Shown: positions 6,854 through 12,346 of the stretch, one piece after another
Numbering within the stretch: position 1 is the stretch's first letter
Layout of the letters: the number at the start of each line of letters is the position of its first letter
From: an uncultured Eubacteriales bacterium
GTDB taxonomy: Bacteria; Bacillota; Clostridia; Oscillospirales; Oscillospiraceae
Direction of reading: 5' to 3'
Length of the DNA: 12,346 nt
Assembly (NCBI GenBank): GCA_958402445.1
Contig: CATXTO010000051.1
Location: 1 to 12,346 of the forward strand
Translations under genes and position numbers: made by a program
Notes under the pieces: generated by a model
Database searches by the model: none
Told to the model about the DNA's origin: nothing
The model's input: only the letters and a program-made list of their open reading frames with translations

Positions 6854-7552
6854 TCATTCGGCCGGCTCCTGGGAAACCGGCGACCAGGCGGGGGAACTCT
6901 GAAGGCAGAAATGGTTTTTATGATAGTCCAGAATCCCCTCCCGCCGCAGCTTGCTCAGCTCCGCGGACAGGGCGCTGCGGTCCACGGACAGATAGTCCGC
7001 CAGCTGCTGCCGGTTGAAAGGCAGGTCAAACCACGGCCCGCCCTGGCGCTGGGCCTCCCGGGAGAGATAGGACAATAGTTTTTGCCGGGTGGTCCGCTTG
7101 GTGAGATGGTTCAATTTGTCGCTTAAGGTCAGGTTGCGCTGAGCCAGGGCGGACGCCAGATTCCGGATCAGCCGCCCATGAAATGCGCACTGTGACGAGC
7201 AGGGAGCGAGGATACGCCGGACCGGGACCCATAAAATTTCGCAGGCCTGGGCCGCCTCCACCCCCACGCCCAGGGGAGCTCCGGCGCAGGCGTAGCTCTC
7301 GGCAAACGCCTGGCCGGGCCCCGCCTCTGTGAGCAGGTTCCGGTTGCCCCAAAAGTCCGCCTGGATCACATGGACCCTGCCCCGCAGCACCAGGCCCACG
7401 GCCTCCAGCCGGTCCCCGGGCTGCAAGATCTGCGCCTGGTTTCCATAGCTGCGCCGCTCGGCGCCCAGACAGACCAGCATGGCTGCGATGTCTTCGAGCG
7501 CTTGGCCTTGAAACAGGACCGATGTCTGTAAAGACAGTAAAATTTCCTCCAT
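6854..7552 (-). CDS. Crp/Fnr-family transcriptional regulator
   Basis: 232 residues. The N-terminal cyclic-nucleotide-binding-like beta-barrel spans about 10-120 (LQPGDRLEAVGLVLRGRVHV, then GPGQAFAESYACAGAP), a long dimer helix about 124-150, and a winged helix-turn-helix about 153-214 with FNRQQLADYLSVDRSALSAEL as the core. The Arg-Ser/Thr pair that contacts cAMP in E. coli CRP is not evident, so the ligand is probably not cAMP. Cysteines C118 and C122 (CSSQC) could serve redox or cluster sensing; that is inference. The start at 7552 is chosen for AAGGGG upstream; an in-frame ATG at 7660 lies beyond the shared promoter region. It is divergent from the ferredoxin/zinc-ribbon pair and probably regulates it through the palindrome at 7567-7580. 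Similar regulators in anaerobes (HcpR type) control nitrosative-stress genes, but no hcp gene is in this window. Confidence 0.9.
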   Translation of the reverse strand: MEEILLSLQTSVLFQGQALEDIAAMLVCLGAERRSYGNQAQILQPGDRLEAVGLVLRGRVHVIQADFWGNRNLLTEAGPGQAFAESYACAGAPLGVGVEAAQACEILWVPVRRILAPCSSQCAFHGRLIRNLASALAQRNLTLSDKLNHLTKRTTRQKLLSYLSREAQRQGGPWFDLPFNRQQLADYLSVDRSALSAELSKLRREGILDYHKNHFCLQSSPAWSPVSQEPAE

Positions 7553-7566
7553 TGCGCCACCCCTTT

Positions 7567-7580
7567 GTTGGATTTCCAAC
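7567..7580. promoter_or_regulatory. Candidate Crp/Fnr operator
   Basis: Perfect inverted repeat GTTGGA-TT-TCCAAC, which can be read as TTGG-N4-CCAA, the spacing and outer bases of Fnr-type sites (TTGAT-N4-ATCAA). Its centre is 41.5 bases upstream of the start predicted from the ferredoxin -10 box, and it lies downstream of the predicted start of the regulator's own transcript. That arrangement suggests activation of the ferredoxin operon and autorepression. Confidence 0.6.
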
Positions 7581-7608
7581 CGACGGATGGCTTCTATGGT
7601 ACTACAAT
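7580..7608 (+). promoter_or_regulatory. Activator-type promoter of the ferredoxin operon
   Basis: A good -10, TACAAT (7603-7608), has only a poor -35 at the expected place (CCGACG, 7580-7585), which touches the Crp/Fnr palindrome. A strong -10 with a missing -35 is typical of promoters that need an activator. Predicted start near 7615, leader of about 59 nt. Confidence 0.5.
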
Positions 7609-7624
7609 TTAGAGAGAATAGCAA
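7596..7624 (-). promoter_or_regulatory. Candidate promoter of the Crp/Fnr gene
   Basis: On the minus strand TTGCTA (7624-7619) and TACCAT (7601-7596) are 17 bases apart, each four of six to consensus. It overlaps the ferredoxin promoter head-on, so the two would compete for polymerase. Confidence 0.35.
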
Positions 7625-7673
7625 GGGGCGGCTGCAGGGCCGGTCCCGGGTCATCGCCATAGGAGGAAACGAT

Positions 7674-8312
7674 ATGCATCAAGCCATCATTCAAATTGAG
7701 GATTCAAAATGCAACGGCTGCGGCGCATGCGCCGCGGCCTGTCACGAGGGGGCCATCGGCATGGTGGGAGGAAAGGCCAAGCTGTTACGGGCGGAGCATT
7801 GCGACGGCCTGGGGGACTGCCTGCCCGTGTGCCCCACCGGGGCCATTACCATCTCCAGGGAGGAGGCGCCCCAGACGGCGGCGCGGGAGCCTAGGGCCTG
7901 CCCCGGCCTCCGGTTCCAAGCCGGGGGAGCCCTGGCCAATTGGCCCATTCAGCTCCGGCTGGTCCCTGCGGGGATGCCGGAGCTGGATGGGGCGCGGCTT
8001 CTGGTGGCCGCGGACTGCGCCGCCTATGCCTGTCCGGGTTTTTACCAGAGGTTTCAACAGGGGCGGGTGACGCTCATCGGCTGCCCCAAGCTGGACGACG
8101 CGGACTATGGGCAGAAGCTGGCGGCGCTTTTGCAGGCGCATCAGGTAAAGAGCGTGACCGTGGCGCGCATGGAGGTGCCCTGCTGCGGCGGGCTTCAGCA
8201 TGCGGTGGTGGAGGCCCTGGCGCGCAGCGGCGCGGAGGTCCCGGTTCGGGTGGTCACCCTTGGCGTGGACGGTGCGATTCGCCGGGAGGAGGGAGCTTGC
8301 CATGATTTTTGA
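7674..8312 (+). CDS. Ferredoxin-like iron-sulfur protein with Cys-rich C-terminal domain
   Basis: 212 residues, cytoplasmic. The N-terminal 60 residues form a two-cluster ferredoxin domain. The first motif, CNGCGACAAAC, supplies C13, C16, C19 and C23. The second, CDGLGDCLPVCP, supplies C43, C49 and C53 but has L46 where the middle cysteine usually stands, so one cluster has only three normal ligands. Residues about 75-212 form a second domain with paired motifs around C115, C120 (DCAAYACPGF), C137 (IGCPKLDD) and C170-C171 (VPCCGG), possibly another metal site. I do not recognise an enzymatic family for it; an electron-transfer or redox-sensing role is inferred. The start has AGGAGG seven bases upstream. 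Its last 11 bases overlap the next gene, implying translational coupling, and it is divergent from the Crp/Fnr gene that probably controls it. Confidence 0.88.
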   Translation: MHQAIIQIEDSKCNGCGACAAACHEGAIGMVGGKAKLLRAEHCDGLGDCLPVCPTGAITISREEAPQTAAREPRACPGLRFQAGGALANWPIQLRLVPAGMPELDGARLLVAADCAAYACPGFYQRFQQGRVTLIGCPKLDDADYGQKLAALLQAHQVKSVTVARMEVPCCGGLQHAVVEALARSGAEVPVRVVTLGVDGAIRREEGACHDF

Positions 8313-8538
8313 GGGCTGTCAGGGCGCCGCACGGCTGAAAAACCCCACGCTGGAGGAGCGGGTCTGCCCGGTGTGCGGCAATCTCATCGAGATATTTTCC
8401 GTGGACACGGAGGTGGCATGCGAGAACTGCGGCTTTGTGGCCTATAACGACCAGCTGACCTGTGTGCAGTGGTGCAAATACGCAGAGAAGTGCGTGGGGC
8501 CTGAGCTGTACCAAAAGCTAAAGCGGCAGACGGAGTAG
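8302..8538 (+). CDS. Small Cys-rich zinc-ribbon protein
   Basis: 78 residues. A zinc ribbon is formed by CPVC (C22, C25) and CENC (C40, C43). A second cysteine group follows, CVQWCKYAEKCVG (C54, C58, C64), with C6 near the start. Proteins with this exact two-part pattern, including the FSVDTEVACENCGF-type segment, are widespread in Clostridia beside ferredoxins and Crp/Fnr regulators, to my recollection; none has a function I can name. The ATG overlaps the end of the ferredoxin gene by 11 bases, and GGAGGGAG upstream supports it. Co-translation with the ferredoxin suggests the two act together, for example as partner or cluster carrier, which is inference. Confidence 0.88.
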   Translation: MIFEGCQGAARLKNPTLEERVCPVCGNLIEIFSVDTEVACENCGFVAYNDQLTCVQWCKYAEKCVGPELYQKLKRQTE

Positions 8539-8574
8539 TGCCGCACCCCGACCCGCGCGGGCCCTCCTCGGCAG

Positions 8575-8606
8575 ACCGAACCCGCTGGCGCTGGGCTTCG
8601 GTTTGG
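8575..8606 (+). terminator. Weak terminator candidate after the zinc-ribbon gene
   Basis: ACCGAA-CCC (8575-8583) pairs with GGGCTTCGGT (8593-8602) with one bulged base, followed by TTGGT. It lies 37 bases beyond the stop codon. The T-run is short, so termination here is only plausible. Confidence 0.4.
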
Positions 8607-8915
8607 TCATGATATTTGGCAATGAATGTAGGGGCGACCGGTGGCCGCCCGCTGGGAAAATCACCGATTTTGGGATGTAGGGGCGACCTGTGGTCGCCCG
8701 TCTGAATGCATCGCCGATGTCGCGGGGTTGCGGGCGAGCACAGCTCGCCCCTACGGGGGAAACGGCGGGCGTGCAAAGCACGCCCCTACAGGATGCGGGG
8801 TGATTTGGGGGTATAGGGGCGACCTGTGGTCGCCCGCTGGGAAAATCACCGATTTCGGGATGTAGGGGCGACCTGTGGTCGCCCGTCTGAATGCACCGCC
8901 GATGTCGCGGGGTTG

Positions 8916-9348
8916 CGGGCGAGCGCAGCTCGCCCCTACAGGGCGCGGGGTGATTTGGAAGGTGTAGGGGCGACCGGTGGTCGCCCGCAGGGAAAATTAC
9001 CGATTTCGGGATGTAGGGTCGGCCTTTGGCCGCCCGCGGGCGAGCGCAGCACGCCTCGTCGCAGAGGACTGCGCTGCCGCAAATCCGCGCCCAGACGGGC
9101 GCGGATTCTTGTCCGCTGCGTCTCTGCTCCTCTCCCCGCAAAGGCGAAGCCTTTGCGGGGACCCCTTATTTCTGTTTTACCGCCATCGGCACCGCTGCCT
9201 TTTCTCTCCTCTCCCCGCGAAGCCCAAGGGCTTGGCGGGGTCTTCCTAATTACCCGCCGGGTTTTATAGGGAACGGCGGGCGTGCAAAGCACGCCCCTAC
9301 AGGGCGCGGGGTGATTTGGAAGGTGTAGGGGCGGCCTGTGGCCGCCCG
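8916..9348. repeat. Long direct repeat, left copy
   Basis: This stretch matches 11887-12318 at a constant offset of 2,971 bases (2,970 after one single-base difference near 9258), with scattered substitutions. It contains three palindromes, the four-hairpin block and two further palindromes in the same order. Together the two copies bracket the M29-ArsR operon in direct orientation. Confidence 0.85.
9037..9270. repeat. Four-hairpin composite block, copy 1
   Basis: Four perfect or near-perfect hairpins in succession: CGCAG-AGGA-CTGCG (9060-9073); AATCCGCGCCC-AGAC-GGGCGCGGATT (9082-9107, 11-bp arms); CCCCGCAAAGGC-GAA and complement (9134-9160, 12-bp arms); and 9213-9240 (13-bp arms starting CCCCGCGAAGCCC, one G-G mismatch). 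The last two are preceded by similar pyrimidine tracts. Nearly the same sequence occurs at 12008-12240. It is not coding and I do not recognise it as a known RNA. Confidence 0.85.
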
Positions 9349-9530
9349 CATGGGAAACCCATCGATAACGGGGGTAGGGAATGACCTGTGGTCGCCTGTC
9401 TGAATGCACCGCCGATGTCGCGGGGGTTGCGGGCGAGCGCAGCTCGCCCCTACAAGGGGAAACGGCGGGCGAGCGCAGCTCGCCCCTACAGAAGAAACGG
9501 CGTGCAAAGCACGTCTACACTCCTCTCTAA

Positions 9531-9546
9531 TTTTATATTTATAAAA
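9531..9546. promoter_or_regulatory. AT-rich dyad upstream of the M29-like operon
   Basis: Perfect inverted repeat TTTTATA-TT-TATAAAA immediately upstream of the -35 box at 9553, in a patch much richer in A+T than the surroundings. It could be an operator for the ArsR-type regulator at the end of this operon, or an UP-like element. A second pair, ATTTTA (9558-9563) and TAAAAT (9576-9581), spans the promoter itself. Confidence 0.4.
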
Positions 9547-9552
9547 ATAGAA

Positions 9553-9581
9553 TTGACATTTTAGAATTATAGATATAAAAT
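9553..9581 (+). promoter_or_regulatory. Strong sigma-A-type promoter of the M29-like operon
   Basis: Perfect -35 TTGACA (9553-9558), 17-base spacer, and -10 TAAAAT (9576-9581, five of six). The start is predicted near 9588, leaving a leader of about 15 nt that consists mainly of the ribosome binding site. It is the best promoter in the window. Confidence 0.85.
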
Positions 9582-9602
9582 AGGATTATGGAGGTGGGAT
9601 CA

Positions 9603-10604
9603 ATGGATAGAGAAACCATACAGAGAATTGTCAAGGCCAGCGGCGTGACGGCTGGGGAGCTGATCCTCATTCACTTTTGGGGAGAGGACGCCGAGCGGGC
9701 AATCGCAAATGATTTTGCAATTGCGGTTTCCGCCTTGGGCGCGACGCCGGTTGTGTTGCAGGAGGCCAGATCCGTCAACCGCGACATGTTTCAGGCCGCG
9801 ACGCAGACCAGCTTTGGAGAGCGGTTCTTTTCCCTGTACGCAGGCTGCGACGCGGTGTTGGACGTGTTTGCGTATCAGCCGGTGGTGCTGGGCTATGAGC
9901 TGGAAGCGGAGCAGATGGAACACTATCGCCGGTATATGGCCCGGCTTTTTTCTGCGCTCATGGGGTGCAGACGGTTCACACAAATCCGGATGCCGACCCG
10001 GGCCAACGCCGGGGAATCCGGACTGGAGCCGGAGGCGTTCATCCGCAGAATGACGGACGCATACCAGGTTGACTATGATTTGCTGCAAGACAAATGTATG
10101 CAGGCGATACAGGGTTTTCAAGGGCGGGACCGGCTTGTCCTGCGCACGGGAGAGGAATGCGCGCTTGCTTTTGATCTAACCGGCAGGCAATGGCACGCGG
10201 ACGCGGGGGACGGCGACTGGCCTTGCGGCGAGATCTACATCGCACCCAACGAGGCCGGGACCAATGGGACCGTATTTTTTGAAACCCTTTATCTGGAGGA
10301 CGCGGGAAAATACCAGGACGTGAAGCTGGATATCAAAGACGGAAAGGTCGTCGGAAGCAGCCACCCGGCGGTCACCGCCTATTTGCTGCAATTGCCGGCC
10401 GGCGGTTCGGTGGTTTGTGAATTGGGGCTCGGCATGAATCCCAAGGTGACGGACCTGTGCGGATATCCGGTTTTGGATGAAAAGATGGCCGGGTCCTTCC
10501 ATATTGCCCTGGGCGCCAACACCATGTTCGGCGGGCAAAACGAGGCCCCCATGCATATCGATCTAGTGGGAGCGGAGAGCTTTTCGCTGCTCCCGCCGGC
10601 GTGA
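9603..10604 (+). CDS. M29 aminopeptidase / NicX-like metalloprotein
   Basis: 333 residues. The C-terminal half has the M29 signature order: CGEIYIAP (E210), NGTVFFE (221-227), CELGLGMNPK (E273), GSFHIALG (H300) and MHIDLVG (H318, D320), matching the acidic and histidine ligands of thermophilic aminopeptidases. It is shorter than M29 peptidases (about 400 residues) and closer to 2,5-dihydroxypyridine dioxygenase NicX, a relative that uses a mononuclear iron. The tyrosine expected seven residues after the first histidine in M29 peptidases is replaced by T307, so peptidase activity is doubtful. No signal peptide is seen, so it is cytoplasmic. The start at 9603 is preferred because GGAGG (9590-9594) lies eight bases upstream; the ATG at 9588 lies at the predicted transcript start. 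It is first in an operon with the 123-residue protein and ArsR regulator. Family: fairly sure; reaction: unknown. Confidence 0.85.
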   Translation: MDRETIQRIVKASGVTAGELILIHFWGEDAERAIANDFAIAVSALGATPVVLQEARSVNRDMFQAATQTSFGERFFSLYAGCDAVLDVFAYQPVVLGYELEAEQMEHYRRYMARLFSALMGCRRFTQIRMPTRANAGESGLEPEAFIRRMTDAYQVDYDLLQDKCMQAIQGFQGRDRLVLRTGEECALAFDLTGRQWHADAGDGDWPCGEIYIAPNEAGTNGTVFFETLYLEDAGKYQDVKLDIKDGKVVGSSHPAVTAYLLQLPAGGSVVCELGLGMNPKVTDLCGYPVLDEKMAGSFHIALGANTMFGGQNEAPMHIDLVGAESFSLLPPA

Positions 10605-10613
10605 GGTGTCTTT

Positions 10614-10985
10614 ATGCGGCACGATCAACAACAAGTCCGCGCCTATTTCCAGCGGCGCATTTTAGAATGTACGCGGCGGGAACGGGAGCTAGCGGCCGAC
10701 GACCGAGGAGACGAGGCGGTCTTCGCCCGGGTTCAGGCCAATGTATTTCAGATTTTTCAAACCGTTTTCCATCGGGTCATGGCAATGGAGAATGAAAAGC
10801 AGGCCGGGGCTTTATTTCTTGAGAAGCTGGCGCAGATTCCCCAGGCCTGGAGGGATTCCTATGAGACAGCCAGCGGATACGGGAAATCAGATCGGATGCA
10901 TCTGGAGGCGGTGAAGCTGGAAACGGCGGCGGAAATCAAGAGCGCGTTTCTGCGGATTTGGGGGGACATCGATGACGGAGGCTGA
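10614..10985 (+). CDS. Unrecognised 123-residue helical protein
   Basis: I do not recognise this family. The protein is predicted to be almost wholly alpha-helical, with one charged helix at the start (about 5-28, RAYFQRRILECTRRERELA), a more hydrophobic middle helix (about 35-58, VFQIFQTVFHRVM) and a C-terminal helix (about 96-116). It has no signal peptide, no membrane segment, one cysteine only (C19), and the distinctive segment IPQAWRDSYETASGYG (75-90). It begins nine bases after the M29-like gene with GAGGTG as a ribosome binding site, and its last 14 bases overlap the ArsR gene. The position, with tight coupling to both neighbours, suggests a shared function such as a partner of the metalloprotein or of the regulator; that is inference. 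Confidence 0.8.
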   Translation: MRHDQQQVRAYFQRRILECTRRERELAADDRGDEAVFARVQANVFQIFQTVFHRVMAMENEKQAGALFLEKLAQIPQAWRDSYETASGYGKSDRMHLEAVKLETAAEIKSAFLRIWGDIDDGG

Positions 10986-11559
10986 GGCAGTAAAACGGTT
11001 TAAGTGCCTGTCCGACAAGTCCAGGCTTCAGATTCTAAAGTCCCTTACCATGGAGGACATGTATGTGGAGCGCCTGGCGGAGCGGCTGGGTCTTGCCCCG
11101 CCGACGGTGTCCTTTCATCTGAAAAAGCTGCAGGACGCCGGTATGGTCCGCTCCTATAAGAGTCAGTATTACACCATGTACGCGATTTGCCGGGAGGCCT
11201 TCCAAGTTTCTCTTCTGGATATCATCAGCGAGAGATCGGATGAAGCGGGGCTCCAGGAGCAGCGGGAGGCCGCGTACCGGCAACAGGTGCTAAGCGCCTT
11301 TTTTGAATACGGAAAGCTGAAATCCATTCCCGCCCAAAGGAAAAAAGAGCGCATCATCCTGGAGGAGATCGCCAAGTCCTTTGAGGCCGGGCGGCGTTAC
11401 CCGGAACGGGAGGTCAACTGGATCATCGCGGACTACCACGATGATTTTTGTACCATCCGGCGGGATATGGTGGCGGAGAAAATACTATGCAGGGATCAGG
11501 GCGTTTATTGGTTGGCGACACCTGGAGGCCTTCCCCCAGACGAGCCGGAGCATTCATAA
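10972..11559 (+). CDS. ArsR-type regulator with C-terminal DUF2087 domain
   Basis: 195 residues. Residues 1-75 form an ArsR/SmtB-like winged helix-turn-helix, with the recognition helix at APPTVSFHLKKL (42-53). Residues about 108-181 form a DUF2087 domain: FFEYGKLKSIPAQRKKE, then EVNWIIADYHDDFCTIRRDMV and a closing GVYWL. No ArsR metal-binding motif (ELCVCDL type) is seen, so metal sensing is unlikely. It is the last gene of the M29-like operon, translationally coupled to the 123-residue gene by a 14-base overlap. Autoregulation through the AT-rich dyads around 9531-9581 is a reasonable guess. The domain pair is a known architecture in Firmicutes; what it senses is not known to me. Confidence 0.93.
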   Translation: MTEAEAVKRFKCLSDKSRLQILKSLTMEDMYVERLAERLGLAPPTVSFHLKKLQDAGMVRSYKSQYYTMYAICREAFQVSLLDIISERSDEAGLQEQREAAYRQQVLSAFFEYGKLKSIPAQRKKERIILEEIAKSFEAGRRYPEREVNWIIADYHDDFCTIRRDMVAEKILCRDQGVYWLATPGGLPPDEPEHS

Positions 11560-11886
11560 ACGGAGACGTGAAGAGGCTTATGGTCGTACCCAAATTAGGA
11601 ACGCGGTCTGTTTCCGGGATGCAGGGTGATTCGGGGGGTGTAGGGGCGGCCTTTGGCCGCCCGTCTGAATGCACCGCCGATGTCGCGGGGTTGCGGGCGA
11701 GCACAGCTCGCCCCTACAAGGGGAAACGGCGGGCGAGCGCAGCTCGCCCCTACAGGACGCGGGATGATTCAGGGGGTGTAGGGGTGACCTGTGGTCGCCC
11801 GCTGGGAAAATTACCGATTTCGGGATGTAGGGGCGGCCTGTGGCCGCCCGCAGGCGAGCATAGCACGACCCTACAAGGGGAAACAG

Positions 11887-12318
11887 CGGGCGAGCGCAGC
11901 TCGCCCCTACAGGGCGCGGGGTAATTCGGAAGGTGTAGGGGCGACCTGTGGTCGCCCGCTGGGAAAATCACCAACTTCGGGATGTAGGGGCGGCCTTTGG
12001 CCGCCCGCGGGCGAGCGTAGCACGCCTCGTCGCAGAGGACTGCGCTGCCGCAAATCCGCGCCCAGACGGGCGCGGATTCTTGTCCGCTGCGTCTCTGCTC
12101 CTCTCCCCGCAAAGGCGAAGCCTTTGCGGGGACCCCTTATTTCTGTTTTACCGCCATCGGCACCGCTGCCTTTTCTCTCCTCTCCCCGCGAAGCCCTAGG
12201 GCTTCGCGGGGTCTTCCTAATTACCCGCGGGTTTTGTAAGGAACGGCGGGCGTGCGAAGCACGCCCCTACAGGACGCGGGGTGATTCAGGGGGTGTAGGG
12301 GCGACCTGTGGTCGCCCG
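11887..12318. repeat. Long direct repeat, right copy
   Basis: Partner of 8916-9348, same orientation and same order of palindromes. Differences between copies are mostly single substitutions, several inside hairpin loops or spacers. Confidence 0.85.
12008..12240. repeat. Four-hairpin composite block, copy 2
   Basis: Hairpins at 12031-12044, 12053-12078, 12105-12131 and 12184-12211 correspond one to one with those of copy 1. The fourth is perfectly paired here (CCCCGCGAAGCCC-TA-GGGCTTCGCGGGG), whereas copy 1 has one mismatch. The non-hairpin joints, including ACCCCTTATTTCTG, are also conserved, so the whole block was copied and not just its palindromes. Confidence 0.85.
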
Positions 12319-12346
12319 CGGGCGTGCAAAGCACGCCCCTACAGGG

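Larger units (their letters stand above)
8607..9520. repeat. Repeat array 4
   Basis: Gene-free stretch of about 900 bases. Forward members of the GTAG palindrome family start at 8628, 8677, 8813 (ATAG variant), 8862, 8964, 9013, 9325 and 9374. Reverse members lie at 8731-8754, 8766-8789, 8916-8939, 9277-9300, 9430-9453, 9466-9489 and, degenerate, near 9499-9518. Stem types GACC/GGTC, GGCC/GGCC, GAGC/GCTC and GTGC/GCAC all occur. 9037-9270 is a different, multi-hairpin block described separately. Reading frames through here, such as the long minus-strand one with recurring peptide units, are translations of the repeats. Confidence 0.92.
11560..12346. repeat. Repeat array 5
   Basis: Gene-free to the window edge. 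No clear terminator follows the ArsR gene. 11560-11639 is non-repetitive. Forward members of the GTAG palindrome family start at 11640, 11778, 11827, 11935, 11984 and 12295; reverse members lie at 11694-11717, 11730-11753, about 11851-11875 (degenerate), 11887-11910, 12247-12270 and 12319-12342. 12008-12240 is the second four-hairpin block. The array runs off the end of the window. Confidence 0.92.

Noticed and set aside
8518..9141. Minus-strand open frame of 207 codons with recurring peptide units
   Set aside because: It is the translation of the GTAG repeat array; similar frames appear in every array, without a credible ribosome binding site or domain.
9588..9602. Alternative start of the M29-like protein at 9588
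   Set aside because: That ATG sits at the predicted transcript start and overlaps the GGAGG that serves the ATG at 9603.
10614..11559. Toxin-antitoxin pair formed by the 123-residue protein and the ArsR regulator
   Set aside because: Small gene plus overlapping DNA-binding gene fits superficially, but the small protein has no toxin signature and both are co-transcribed with the M29-like gene.
11579..11640. Possible start of a gene (ATGGTCGTACCC) cut off by repeat array 5
   Set aside because: The frame passes straight into the repeats after about 18 codons and shows no family signature; too short to call a pseudogene.
1..12346. Insertion sequence or RAYT transposase, tRNA or rRNA genes
   Set aside because: None recognisable on either strand; the repeats here must be mobilised, if at all, from elsewhere in the genome.

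Overview
The window reads as a GC-rich, low-redundancy stretch of a Gram-positive anaerobe, most likely a member of the Oscillospiraceae/Ruminococcaceae group of Clostridia. Reasons: the holB-ricT pair in Firmicutes order, strong GGAGG-type ribosome binding sites, an S-layer-homology (SLH) protein, a Crp/Fnr-ferredoxin-zinc-ribbon cluster of the type seen in gut Clostridia, an ArsR regulator with a C-terminal DUF2087 domain, and dense intergenic arrays of a short palindrome beginning GTAGGGGCG. The family-level placement is inference; no rRNA or tRNA gene is present to anchor it.

Layout. 1-352: repeat array 1, ending in a strong hairpin behind ricT. 353-2840 (minus): holB (DNA polymerase III delta') then ricT (PSP1-domain partner of RNase Y), with an extended -10 promoter at about 2879-2907. 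2841-3245: leader, promoter and repeat array 2. 3246-3749 (minus): a degenerate ferritin-like protein. 3991-6162 (plus): a secreted protein with two tandem SLH triplets and a C-terminal M14 zinc carboxypeptidase, closed by a 15-bp hairpin. 6163-6853: repeat array 3. 6854-7552 (minus): a Crp/Fnr-type regulator, divergent from 7674-8538 (plus), which encodes a two-cluster ferredoxin-like protein overlapping a small Cys-rich zinc-ribbon protein. 8539-9552: terminator candidate and repeat array 4, including a four-hairpin composite block. 9603-11559 (plus): an operon of an M29/NicX-like metalloprotein, an unrecognised 123-residue protein and an ArsR-DUF2087 regulator, driven by a near-consensus promoter. 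11560-12346: repeat array 5 with a second copy of the four-hairpin block.

The genes form four or five independent transcription units, each separated by a repeat array. The clearest regulatory logic is at 7553-7673: a perfect TTGG-N4-CCAA palindrome sits between the Crp/Fnr gene and the ferredoxin operon, centred exactly at -41.5 from the start predicted by the ferredoxin -10 box, which is the class II activator position.

The most unusual content is the repeats. More than forty 24-bp palindromes carry a GTAG foot and variable but self-complementary stems. They occur in both orientations, pair into about 78-bp inverted units with a conserved 30-nt spacer (REPIN-like), and follow a recurrent module order. 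A roughly 430-bp direct duplication of such sequence flanks the M29-ArsR operon about 2.97 kb apart. No transposase able to mobilise them is encoded here.
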